Shown piece by piece: positions 1-6,227 of a stretch of 10,656 bases of DNA; the first letter of the stretch is position 1; every line of letters begins with the position of its first letter. A program made the translations under genes and the position numbers. The DNA comes from Pseudomonadota bacterium (GTDB lineage Bacteria > Desulfobacterota > JADFVX01). The stretch lies in contig JADFVM010000140.1 of NCBI GenBank assembly GCA_015222555.1, forward strand, positions 1-10,656, written 5' to 3'. The notes below the pieces were generated by a model. The model was not told the origin of the DNA. It was given only the letters and a program-made list of their open reading frames with translations, and ran no database searches.

Positions 1-4
1 AAAG

Positions 5-57
5 CGGGAATCCAGTCAAATCAAACCTCTGGATACCGGATCAAGTCCGGCATGACG
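5..57. repeat. Dispersed palindromic intergenic repeats (REP-like), two adjacent units
   Basis: Bases 5-15 read CGGGAATCCAG, which looks like the tail of one palindromic unit cut by the window edge. Bases 29-57 form a second unit: CTGGATA, then a perfect inverted repeat CCGGA (36-40), a TCAAG loop and TCCGG (46-50), then CATGACG. Units of this general form (a 'GGATcc..ggATGAC' palindrome) are common dispersed intergenic elements in several proteobacterial genomes. The pair lies just past the 3' end of the leftward fructose-bisphosphatase gene. There is no T-run beside the stem, so it is not a standard intrinsic terminator. Confidence 0.55.
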
Positions 58-117
58 GATTATTAGAGGTACCCTAAAGTCATTACAGCGTTTAACTGCT
101 TCAGGTTTTTATCTTCC

Positions 118-1953
118 TTAAATTGAAGAGGGAACCTGTTTTTTTCTTTCTGATAGAGATCTCATTTCCTGCAAAAGCTCCTTTTGCCTGGCCAACAGTT
201 TCTTGCCGTCGGTGGTATCCCGTACGGTGAGGGGGGGATCAAAATCTGCGATCAGTTCAATCGCCAGGGGGTTGGAGATGGACTGCGCCGGAGATGATTC
301 CAGGCCTTCGGATGTGGGTAAAATAATTCCGTATAACTGGTAGGCTGTCTGCACCAGTGCATGACCCCGGTTGTAATAGGCTGCGGCAAACCCCCCATCA
401 ATATTAATGGCAATACCATCTTTGCTGGCCATTTTTTTCCCCTTTGTCACATCGATCGGGGTGTGACCATAGATCACACGATGGGCATCAAACTCGGCAA
501 GAATTTTTTGCTTGAATGCATCGGTTAGCAGGTTGCTTTTCCAATAAAGGCTGGGTTCGGTGTGGGTGGATTTATCGATGAGGTAGTACCTTTCAAAGGT
601 TTTCATCGCCTGCTTCCCGAAAAAAGGAGACTTGGGGCCGCACCAGAGGTAAAAGAAAAGCGCCTGCTTTGTCTCGTCCTGTGGCTCTCCCTTAAGATAG
701 GCTTGGCCGGCGCCTTCGATACTTTCCTGGATAAAATCGAGAAGAGCCTTGCCCTTTTTCCCTAAAAACAGTTCAAATTCACCCCCTGCGGTGGAAGGAA
801 CCAGGGCGTGAATATTTAAAAGCTTATCGTGAACATGATAGGTTTTCCCCTGGGTAAAGAAAAAGGCGAGCAGCCTTTTTAAGACCTTGTTTTCTCGAAA
901 CTGTTTTTCCAGATCATCAATAACTTCAGCTTCTTCATCGGTCAGTTTGGCAGGATTTTCCAGGTCAATGGTGGGAAAAAAGGCGTCGTTAAGTTGTTCT
1001 ATACTTCCTGCTTTCAGTATATTAGCGAGATGACCTATAGATCTGCGGCCTTCCATTTCAAATTCAGGATGAGCGGCAATGAGTTCATCTTCCAGTTTAA
1101 ACTGGATAACGGAAAGGGCCTTTTCCATGGCCTTGCCGGCATCTGTTGTTGCCTTAATTCGAGCAGTGCATTTTTCCAGAGGATAGGTTTTTGTGGCAAA
1201 GTTTTTTAGTATTGAAACATCAAATCCCAGCCTGTTAAGCAGGTCAAAAAGGTCGTAGCGGCAGGTAATCCGTATGGCCTCGGCAATTAATGGCCGGTTG
1301 CCACAGGCGGCGCCCATCCATAGAACTTCATGGTTTCCCAGGACTAAATCCACAAAAGGCGCAATTTGCCCGGAAGAGAGGATGCGAATAATTTGATCCG
1401 GTTCCGGTCCCCGGTCCCAAATGTCTCCCAGCACCAGAATCCTGTCTAACAAGACCTGTTTAACGGTATGACAAAGGTGAAAGATAAAGCGGTAGGCAAT
1501 CGTTTTGTCGTTAAATAAGGTGTCTGGGACTTTCTCACCGGCAACCAGCTTGAGAATATAGCGTCTAAACTCCGGCAAAATGACTTTTTCTGTCTCATAT
1601 TCCACATGATCCATTTTGAACTTAATGATCTGTGTTAATAAGTCAATGATTTCGGGGATGCTGAATTCTTTTTGATCTGACCCTGTATAGGACTGGTTGC
1701 GAATGATCTGCACCAGGTGCCGGATTCTCTGGTCTGACATGTTGAAAGGTAAGGCTTCCTTGCAGGTCTGGTAGAGCAGCCCGAAACGCCCTCGCAAGAT
1801 AGACTTAAAACGCTCTCCTTCCCCATGGAGGTCGGAAATCCAAAGGGTGGAAGGGATGTGAGAGTCCAGGCGACTATCAATCCTCAGGATTTCTTGCGCA
1901 AGCTTATCTTTGCGGTGATCCAGAGAGGGATCGGCGTGACTGAGAAGGTTCAT
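118..1953 (-). CDS. fbp: Fructose-1,6-bisphosphatase, class III
   Basis: This enzyme hydrolyses fructose 1,6-bisphosphate to fructose 6-phosphate and phosphate, the gluconeogenic step opposing phosphofructokinase, in the cytoplasm. The 611-residue product carries calcineurin-like metallophosphatase signatures typical of class III (Bacillus Fbp type): WISDLHGEGERF near residues 38-49, LGDIWDRGPE near 176-185, LGNHEVLWMGA near 205-215, NIHALVP near 380-386 and YGHTPID near 495-501, followed by NIDGGFAAAYY. The Asp, His and Asn residues of DLH, GD..DR and GNHE are the expected metal ligands. Length is slightly below the Bacillus protein (about 670). A TTG two codons upstream (1959) is possible, but ATG at 1953 is preferred; neither has a clear Shine-Dalgarno sequence. 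It stands alone, transcribed leftward and divergent from the VF530 gene. The family is unrelated to class I and II bisphosphatases. Family assignment is secure. Confidence 0.95.
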   Translation of the reverse strand: MNLLSHADPSLDHRKDKLAQEILRIDSRLDSHIPSTLWISDLHGEGERFKSILRGRFGLLYQTCKEALPFNMSDQRIRHLVQIIRNQSYTGSDQKEFSIPEIIDLLTQIIKFKMDHVEYETEKVILPEFRRYILKLVAGEKVPDTLFNDKTIAYRFIFHLCHTVKQVLLDRILVLGDIWDRGPEPDQIIRILSSGQIAPFVDLVLGNHEVLWMGAACGNRPLIAEAIRITCRYDLFDLLNRLGFDVSILKNFATKTYPLEKCTARIKATTDAGKAMEKALSVIQFKLEDELIAAHPEFEMEGRRSIGHLANILKAGSIEQLNDAFFPTIDLENPAKLTDEEAEVIDDLEKQFRENKVLKRLLAFFFTQGKTYHVHDKLLNIHALVPSTAGGEFELFLGKKGKALLDFIQESIEGAGQAYLKGEPQDETKQALFFYLWCGPKSPFFGKQAMKTFERYYLIDKSTHTEPSLYWKSNLLTDAFKQKILAEFDAHRVIYGHTPIDVTKGKKMASKDGIAINIDGGFAAAYYNRGHALVQTAYQLYGIILPTSEGLESSPAQSISNPLAIELIADFDPPLTVRDTTDGKKLLARQKELLQEMRSLSERKKQVPSSI

Positions 1954-2067
1954 AGTCAATATTATTTGTGCTAATGGACAAAGGTGTCAAGCTTTTCCTG
2001 CAAATGTGTAGAGAACAAATAGACTGTCTGGAGTTGTAAGACGTGAATTGTCCGCTTGATGAAAAAA

Positions 2068-2097
2068 TTGGGACACATTTCATTAAAAGTGTAATAT
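2068..2097 (+). promoter_or_regulatory. Candidate sigma-70-type promoter for the VF530-family gene
   Basis: TTGGGA (2068-2073) and TAATAT (2092-2097) are separated by 18 bases and resemble -35 and -10 boxes. Transcription would begin near 2104, about 55 bases before the ATG at 2160. The match is moderate and rests on pattern alone; AT-rich intergenic DNA gives such matches by chance. Confidence 0.35.
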
Positions 2098-2159
2098 CCG
2101 GCTGAATAGGTTAGAATACCTTATCTATATGAGTATAGGGGGAATGAACAGGCTAAACC

Positions 2160-2390
2160 ATGAATGACAAACAATCAAATGACCCTCTGCACGGCATCAC
2201 TCTGGAGATGATCCTTACCCGGCTTGTTGAGCATTACGGCTGGGACGAAATGGGAATGATGATCGACATAAGATGTTTTAATTATGACCCGAGTATCAAA
2301 TCGAGCCTGAAATTCCTGAGAAGAACCCCCTGGGCCAGAAAAAAAGTTGAAAAACTCTATTTGGAGACTTCCGGGATCGGACCCGCTTAA
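2160..2390 (+). CDS. VF530 family (DUF2132) small DNA-binding-type protein
   Basis: The 76-residue protein matches the compact VF530/DUF2132 pattern over nearly its whole length: DPLHGITLEMIL (residues 8-19), LVEHYGWDEMG (22-32), IDIRCFNYDPSIKSSLKFL (35-53) and RRTPWARKKVEKLYL (54-68). The founding member is a Vibrio fischeri structural-genomics protein. The family is described as DNA-binding, but its cellular role is not established. ATG 2160 is the first in-frame start, because a TAA lies two codons upstream at 2154. The ribosome binding site is weak (AGG near 2150). It is divergent from fbp and followed by a repeat rather than by a co-directional partner. The family call is confident; the function is not. 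Confidence 0.88.
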   Translation: MNDKQSNDPLHGITLEMILTRLVEHYGWDEMGMMIDIRCFNYDPSIKSSLKFLRRTPWARKKVEKLYLETSGIGPA

Positions 2391-2413
2391 CTTGTTGATT
2401 TTTACAATAGTAA

Positions 2414-2461
2414 CTTGAAAAAGCCTATTATACCCTTCGACAAACTCAGGGTGACAGAGCA
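2414..2461 (+). repeat. 48-base dispersed repeat, copy 1
   Basis: It begins CTTGAAAAAGCCT and ends GGGTGACAGAGCA. It is identical to the copy at 8481-8528 except for two A/G differences (the A of CCTATT and the A of CAAACTC). The core has complementary arms, ACCCT and AGGGT, around TCGACAAACTC, so it can fold into a short hairpin. Cores of the form CCCTTCGACAAGCTCAGGG are common dispersed elements in bacterial intergenic DNA. Here the conserved unit extends about 19 bases to the left of the core. It lies just after the VF530 stop codon. Confidence 0.8.
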
Positions 2462-2520
2462 AAAGAACAAATAGGGTGAAGATCATTTCAGGACGCCCGG
2501 GCCTGGACTTAAATCAATCA

Positions 2521-2590
2521 CCCCGCCGCAAGCAGCGGGGTATGAGTGCGGAGACAACCTTCTTAATATATCGCGGCAAGCCGCGGGGAA
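2521..2590. repeat. Two related GC-rich stem-loop repeats upstream of the RRM gene
   Basis: Unit a (2521-2540) pairs CCCCGC with GCGGGG around an inner GC-AA-GC turn, with one C/A mismatch. Unit b contains CGCGGC (2572-2577), AA and GCCGCG (2580-2585), followed by GGGAATG. Both share GCAAGC, one variable base, GCGGGG, one variable base and ATG. They therefore look like copies of one family, with the outer left arm of unit b degraded. Neither is followed by a T-run. Confidence 0.55.
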
Positions 2591-2735
2591 TGCACCCGCT
2601 AGGGATTCAAATGACAAGGACTGGATAGATGGGAATAAGAGATAGCGAAAGGGAAGCCCTTTATAAGACGACATTTAACCGCGGGGTTGTTCGGGGGGCG
2701 TTTAAGGCCGATCCCGGCCCTGAGAAGGAGTGAAG

Positions 2736-3002
2736 ATGAATATACTTGTGCGCAACCTGTCGAGGAAGACGACGGAAGAGGAGTTGAGGGCACTCTTTGA
2801 GCCTTATGGCGAGGTGACGAGCCTCCAACTGGTCTACGATGCCGAGACGAACAGTTCCAAGGGCTTCGGTTTTGTCGAGATGCTCCATCCACGTGAAGGC
2901 CTGGCTGCGATAAAGAAGCTGAACGGCCAGAACGTGGGGGGAAACAAGATAAGGGTGAAAGTGGCCGAAGCGAAGGGGAGACAGGGGCGACCTGAGGCCT
3001 GA
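2736..3002 (+). CDS. Single-RRM RNA-binding protein
   Basis: The 88-residue protein is one RNA recognition motif with a short basic tail. RNP2 is ILVRNL (residues 3-8) and RNP1 is KGFGFVEM (42-49), with TTEEELRALFEPYG between them and KLNGQNVGGNKIRVKVAEAK forming the last helix and strand. Such proteins bind single-stranded RNA in the cytoplasm. In cyanobacteria and proteobacteria small RRM proteins are often cold- or stress-induced, but no regulatory proof is visible here. ATG 2736 is chosen because AAGGAG (2725-2730) lies five bases upstream. A GTG at 2730 is in frame but overlaps that ribosome binding site. RNP1 keeps both aromatic positions (F44, F46), whereas the usual aromatic of RNP2 is Leu4. 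The gene stands apart from its neighbours. Confidence 0.93.
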   Translation: MNILVRNLSRKTTEEELRALFEPYGEVTSLQLVYDAETNSSKGFGFVEMLHPREGLAAIKKLNGQNVGGNKIRVKVAEAKGRQGRPEA

Positions 3003-3031
3003 CGGATTTAAGTAAACAGAGAACATAAAAA

Positions 3032-3048
3032 GGGGGCAGGTTTCCCCC
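3032..3048. terminator. GC stem-loop after the RRM gene, weak terminator candidate
   Basis: GGGGG (3032-3036) pairs with CCCCC (3044-3048) across a seven-base loop, 30 bases past the RRM stop codon. On the plus strand an A-run precedes the stem and no T-run follows. The canonical intrinsic-terminator shape would therefore be read on the minus strand, where no gene arrives from the right. It may still help end the RRM transcript or protect its 3' end. Confidence 0.3.
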
Positions 3049-3136
3049 TCATTATAAAAGCCGGCGTCCTTTCAATCCCCTTTTCCCCTGCTTTTTAAGA
3101 CCGAATCGCCCCGCGCAGATAAGAACTGTCTTGATT

Positions 3137-3150
3137 TTTCAGCGCTGAAA
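3137..3150. promoter_or_regulatory. Perfect 14-base palindrome upstream of the membrane-protein gene
   Basis: TTTCAGCGCTGAAA is a perfect dyad located 100 bases before the ATG at 3250. It sits directly after TTGATT (3131-3136), which could serve as a -35 box, although the -10 match at proper spacing (TACCTT, 3154-3159) is poor. Dyads of this length in this position are typical of operators for dimeric regulators. No regulator can be named, and chance occurrence is possible. Confidence 0.3.
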
Positions 3151-3249
3151 GTTTACCTTTGTTATTTGCCGGAGTCGGAGAATGGGGCGGACGGGGAGAT
3201 CCCACCGCGCTAGCCAGCGGCAACATAACTCTTCAGGACAGTCAGCATA

Positions 3250-4047
3250 ATGACCTTGACCCCTAACAGGGCTTCGCAGCCCGAACGAAATTACATCGAT
3301 GTCGTCCCCGACGGCAGGACGGCCACTGTTATTTTCGTCACCCTCGTCTTAGGTCTCTGGATGGACCGGCTTTCACCGCTCTGGGGCCAGATCGCGGCGG
3401 GGATTTTGTCCTGGGGGCTCTTTATCATCCTTTACCACCGGACACCGGCGAAAAGCCGGCGGCTGTTGATGAGTTGTCTCCTCGTCAGTTTTGCAGGAGA
3501 GATCTTCTGCTCCCTCATCTGGGGGCTCTACGACTACCGCCTTTACAACATCCCCCACTATGTCCCGCCGGGACATGTCCTCGTCTTTCTCCTCGGCAGC
3601 GCCGTCGCTCAGCGTCTGTCTCGTCTTATCATTCCGGCCGTGCCGCTCGTCATCGGCACCTACGTTCTGGCAGGCTACCTGATCGGCTTTGACCGTTTCG
3701 GGATGGTCCTCTACCTCATGTTTCTCGGCTGCCTTATCGCCGAAAAGAACCGTCGCCTCTATGCAACCATGTTTATCCTCTGCCTTGCCCTCGAGTTTTA
3801 TGGCACATGGCTGGGAAACTGGACCTGGAAGGCAATCGTCCCTGTCTGGGAGATTCGCACCGACAACCCCCCCGTCGCCTCGGGGGCCTTTTACTGTGTC
3901 CTCGATTTCCTGATGCTCCGCCTGGCACTTTCATACGAAGCGGCCACCTCTTTCCTAAGGACACTGATGATGAGGCTCCGTCAGGAAATGGGACCCGCAA
4001 GGAAGGTGGTGCAGTATGTTGCTGAGGGTATTGAGGAAGGTGACTAG
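3250..4047 (+). CDS. Multi-pass integral membrane protein of unknown function
   Basis: I do not recognise the family of this 265-residue protein. Hydrophobic stretches suggest about seven or eight membrane segments, near residues 24-38, 46-62, 71-92, 108-120, 126-146, 150-165, 170-187 and 210-227, with a basic, probably cytoplasmic C-terminus (about 228-265). Two regions look alike: E84 with an aromatic-rich stretch (IWGLYDYRLYNIP, then PPGHVLVF) and E182 with FYGTWLGNWTW, then IVPVWEI and NPPVASGAFY. Both have an acidic residue in a membrane helix, an aromatic G-x-(Y/W)-x-(Y/W) turn, a Pro-rich loop and the next helix. That suggests an internal duplication. Carotenoid-biosynthesis-type membrane proteins have similar aromatic loops, but this is only a resemblance. 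ATG 3250 follows AGGA (3235-3238). The codons are GC-richer than those of the downstream lipoprotein. The gene is probably co-transcribed with the lipoprotein 33 bases downstream. Confidence 0.8.
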   Translation: MTLTPNRASQPERNYIDVVPDGRTATVIFVTLVLGLWMDRLSPLWGQIAAGILSWGLFIILYHRTPAKSRRLLMSCLLVSFAGEIFCSLIWGLYDYRLYNIPHYVPPGHVLVFLLGSAVAQRLSRLIIPAVPLVIGTYVLAGYLIGFDRFGMVLYLMFLGCLIAEKNRRLYATMFILCLALEFYGTWLGNWTWKAIVPVWEIRTDNPPVASGAFYCVLDFLMLRLALSYEAATSFLRTLMMRLRQEMGPARKVVQYVAEGIEEGD

Positions 4048-4080
4048 GAGCCCGTGGAACTATAAAAGAGGAAAATGCTT

Positions 4081-4314
4081 ATGAAACGATTTGCCATTTA
4101 TGCCGTCCTTTTATTGCTTATTATTTGTCCTTTAATTTCTGCATGTTCAAAAAAAGATGGGGAAGAAACAAAGGGGGCCATCGATGAGATGACCGATCAT
4201 GCCGCCGAGGTTGCTGTAGAAAAGATCCGCACGCCCATCAAACAGGCCGAGGCTGCCAGGAAGCTGGAAGAAGAAAGGGTGAAAAAGGCAGATGAGGCCC
4301 TGGAAGACGAATGA
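4081..4314 (+). CDS. Small predicted lipoprotein
   Basis: The 77-residue precursor starts with MKR, a hydrophobic core (FAIYAVLLLLIICPL) and a lipobox ISAC ending at Cys22. Signal peptidase II processing should leave a mature protein of about 56 residues. Ser at +2 favours outer-membrane delivery rather than inner-membrane retention. The mature part is charged and helical (A41 to the end, EEERVKKADEALEDE at the C-terminus), with no catalytic motif. Function is unknown; small helical lipoproteins of this kind are frequent and poorly conserved. ATG 4081 is preferred over ATG 4075 because AGAGGA (4067-4072) is 8 bases from the former and only 2 from the latter. It follows the membrane protein closely, suggesting shared transcription. 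Confidence 0.82.
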   Translation: MKRFAIYAVLLLLIICPLISACSKKDGEETKGAIDEMTDHAAEVAVEKIRTPIKQAEAARKLEEERVKKADEALEDE

Positions 4315-4421
4315 TAAAACAGCATTCAAGTTGTATGGTCAGGTCTTTAATCTTGAATCAAGGCGAAGGGGAAAAAGATGTTTAGCTTTGAATGTATCGG
4401 CTCTCACAGGGATAATTCCTG

Positions 4422-4877
4422 ATGCAAATATGGGTTGATGCCGACGCCTGCCCCAGTGTCATCAAGGAGATTTTATTTCGTGCCGCTAAACGCTTGAAGG
4501 TCTCTCTTACGCTCGTTGCCAATCAACCCCTGCAAACCCCGCCATCGCCCTATATCAAGACCATCCATGTGGCTGCCGGTTTTGATGTGGCAGATGATGA
4601 AATCGTCCAGCTCGTCAAAGTGGGTGATCTGGTTATCACGGCGGACATTCCTTTGGCCGCAAATGTAATCAGCAAAGGAGGCCATGCCCTTAATCCCAGA
4701 GGGGAACTCTATACAGAAGATACCATTCATGAACGTTTGTCCATGCGTAATTTGATGGATGAATTGCGTGGTGGCGGCGAGATTATGGGTGGCCCTTCAT
4801 CGTTCAGCCGGAAAGACAGCCAGGCATTTGCGAATCAGCTCGATCGTTTTTTAACAAGACATGCCGGCCATCAATAA
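4422..4877 (+). CDS. yaiI: YaiI/YqxD family protein (DUF188, UPF0178)
   Basis: The 151-residue protein shows the full DUF188 signature: WVDADACP (residues 4-11), AGFDVADDEIV (52-62), GDLVITADIPLA (68-79), LNPRGELYT (90-98), RNLMDELRGGGE (109-120) and GP..FS..D...FANQLDR (124-142). The conserved acidic residues (D6, D8, D58/D59, D75) resemble the metal site of PIN-like nucleases, so a metal-dependent nuclease role is plausible. No activity is established for the family. Length is normal (about 150). AGGGA (4408-4412) provides a ribosome binding site. It sits between the lipoprotein and the rhomboid gene on the same strand, with spacers of 107 and 58 bases. Nothing in the context ties it to either protein. 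Confidence 0.95.
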   Translation: MQIWVDADACPSVIKEILFRAAKRLKVSLTLVANQPLQTPPSPYIKTIHVAAGFDVADDEIVQLVKVGDLVITADIPLAANVISKGGHALNPRGELYTEDTIHERLSMRNLMDELRGGGEIMGGPSSFSRKDSQAFANQLDRFLTRHAGHQ

Positions 4878-4935
4878 TGGACTGCCAGCCAGATGCTTTC
4901 CCCCCTTTTCTCTCCTCTATCACAGGGCATTTTAA

Positions 4936-5832
4936 ATGATTGACACGACCAACCTTAATGATGGGATCGTATACCAGAGCAGGACGCGAAAGTCCTGCGT
5001 TGAGGCTGCTGTTGTCCTTGAATCTGTTGGAATCCCCTCTGAAGTGCTTCCCTGGGAGGGCCATTTTCTTCTTATTGTCCGTCCCGACAGAGTTGCAGAG
5101 TCGGCGCAGCAGCTGCACCTGTACTTTCTGGAAAACAGCAAGAAAGAGGAAATTAAATCCCCTGGACAACCCGGCCTTTTAAAGGGGCTGCCGGGAGCGC
5201 TCATCTACGTATCACTTCTGCTTCTAGTCGACTCCGCTCAAAATTACAATTTCCTTACCCTTGACCTTAATGAGATTGGGAGCGCCAATGCCGGTCTGAT
5301 CCGTCAGGGTGAATGGTGGCGAGCCGTAACCGCCCTGACGCTCCATGCTGACTTTCCCCACCTGGCGGGGAATATTGCCTTCGGTCTTGTCTTTGGCCTC
5401 TTTGCCAGTCAGGTCTTAGGTGCCGGCGTCGCCTGGTTCAGCATCCTTCTTGCCGGCATACTGGGAAATATTGTGAGCGGCTTCATACAGACACCGCCAC
5501 ATAACGCCATCGGGGCCTCAACTGCCGTCTTCGCCGCACTCGGCATCGTGGCGGCCCATACATGGCGGACCCGCCACAACCGGCTTTACCGGGGGATACG
5601 CCGCTGGATGCCTATCATCGGGGGTCTGATGCTGCTCAGCCTTCTCGGAGGACCCGGTGAGCGTATCGATGTCACATCTCATATTACAGGGTTTATTTCA
5701 GGCACTTGCTTCGGCGCCTTCTACGGGAAATTCGGCAGCCGCCTGAGACTTAAGGATGCTTATCAGATCGCACTCGGTATCGCTGCCGTTGTGCTTGTCC
5801 TCTTAGCCTGGCTGACAGCGGCCCTCAGCTAG
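4936..5832 (+). CDS. Rhomboid family intramembrane serine protease with N-terminal DUF2007-like domain
   Basis: This 298-residue protein has two parts. Residues 9-67 form a soluble region with the pattern SRTRKSCVEAAVVLESVGIPSEV...LLIV...A..L..YFLEN, like the DUF2007-type domains found in some rhomboids. Residues about 86-298 are a rhomboid core with seven hydrophobic segments. GEWWRAVTALTLHADFPHLAGN carries H137, H142 and N146 with GlpG-like spacing, GASTAVFAALG carries the nucleophile Ser195, and SHITGFISG carries the catalytic His249. It should cut transmembrane substrates within the inner membrane; the substrate is unknown. ATG 4936 follows AGGG (4924-4927) by 8 bases. It is the last gene of the rightward group and is followed by a strong terminator. 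All catalytic residues are present, so it is probably active. Confidence 0.94.
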   Translation: MIDTTNLNDGIVYQSRTRKSCVEAAVVLESVGIPSEVLPWEGHFLLIVRPDRVAESAQQLHLYFLENSKKEEIKSPGQPGLLKGLPGALIYVSLLLLVDSAQNYNFLTLDLNEIGSANAGLIRQGEWWRAVTALTLHADFPHLAGNIAFGLVFGLFASQVLGAGVAWFSILLAGILGNIVSGFIQTPPHNAIGASTAVFAALGIVAAHTWRTRHNRLYRGIRRWMPIIGGLMLLSLLGGPGERIDVTSHITGFISGTCFGAFYGKFGSRLRLKDAYQIALGIAAVVLVLLAWLTAALS

Positions 5833-6227
5833 AGGGGTAGCGGTTATTGCCTTGGTTCCCGGGGGCGGGAACCAATTTTACTTTTTGATTATTACAGAAT
5901 AAACACTTGAAAAACCCTCTTTTTCTACCTTAGAGAATAAAGGTTTCTGATGCACACGCACTACCGAGGAAGGGTTTGCAACAGGCTCCTTACCTGAACT
6001 CCCGCTTTTTCCGCCTCTGATAGGCCATCCTTGGATTCCCGCCCTTCGAGTCAAACACCCCGTAGCGTTATACCCTGCCATCGCGCACCCGCCGAATGCT
6101 GCCGGGTAACAGCAATAATCCCTTCAGTACCATAGCTTTACCCCTACCTTAAAGGACGCCTGATCTACCAGAGAGGCCCCGATATTCATAGAGAGTGAGG
6201 GGGAAATATTTGTTTATTTGATCTTGT
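5833..6227. other. Intergenic region between convergent genes (395 bases), no gene seen
   Basis: It holds the rhomboid terminator (5852-5886). After that are scattered fragments that look like pieces of the window's repeats: CTTGAAAAACCCT near 5906-5918 and GTTATACCCT near 6067-6076 resemble parts of the 48-base repeat, and TTGGATTCCCGCC near 6031-6043 resembles half of the GGGAATCCAG element. The only open frame (minus strand, 5878-6081) has no start signal or protein character that I can defend. No clear terminator for the kinase was found. Confidence 0.5.
5852..5886 (+). terminator. Intrinsic (rho-independent) terminator after the rhomboid gene
   Basis: A perfect ten-pair stem, TTGGTTCCCG (5852-5861) with CGGGAACCAA (5866-5875), closes a GGGG loop. 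It is followed by TTTTACTTTTT, 20 bases past the rhomboid stop codon. The T-rich tail is on the plus-strand side, as expected for ending the rightward cluster. Confidence 0.9.

Larger units (their letters stand above)
2391..2735. other. Repeat-rich intergenic region (345 bases), no gene seen
   Basis: This spacer between the VF530 and RRM genes holds three kinds of element. First is a 48-base dispersed repeat (2414-2461). Second are two related GC-rich stem-loops (2521-2540 and about 2572-2590). Third is a short perfect hairpin, AAAGGG / AAG loop / CCCTTT (2648-2662). Open frames here are antisense shadows with no recognisable protein features. The 3' part must contain the leader of the RRM gene, but I could not single out a convincing promoter. 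Confidence 0.6.

Noticed and set aside
2521..2590. CRISPR-like pair of palindromes
   Set aside because: There are only two diverged units, with no regular repeat-spacer pattern and no cas genes nearby.
2175..3026. Several minus-strand open frames opposite the VF530 and RRM genes
   Set aside because: They lie antisense to confidently identified genes and across repeats, with Pro/Ser/Arg-rich, non-protein-like translations.
3373..4025. Open frames in other phases inside the membrane-protein gene
   Set aside because: This GC-rich stretch lacks stops in several frames. Only the 265-residue frame has a start context and a sensible membrane-protein pattern.
4336..4380. CTTGA/TCAAG mini-palindrome between the lipoprotein and yaiI as a terminator
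   Set aside because: The arms are five bases with a one-base centre, and there is no T-run. It cannot form a stable terminator hairpin.
5878..6081. 67-residue open frame on the minus strand after the rhomboid gene
   Set aside because: It overlaps the terminator tail and repeat fragments, has no ribosome binding site, and its translation shows no domain or coherent composition.
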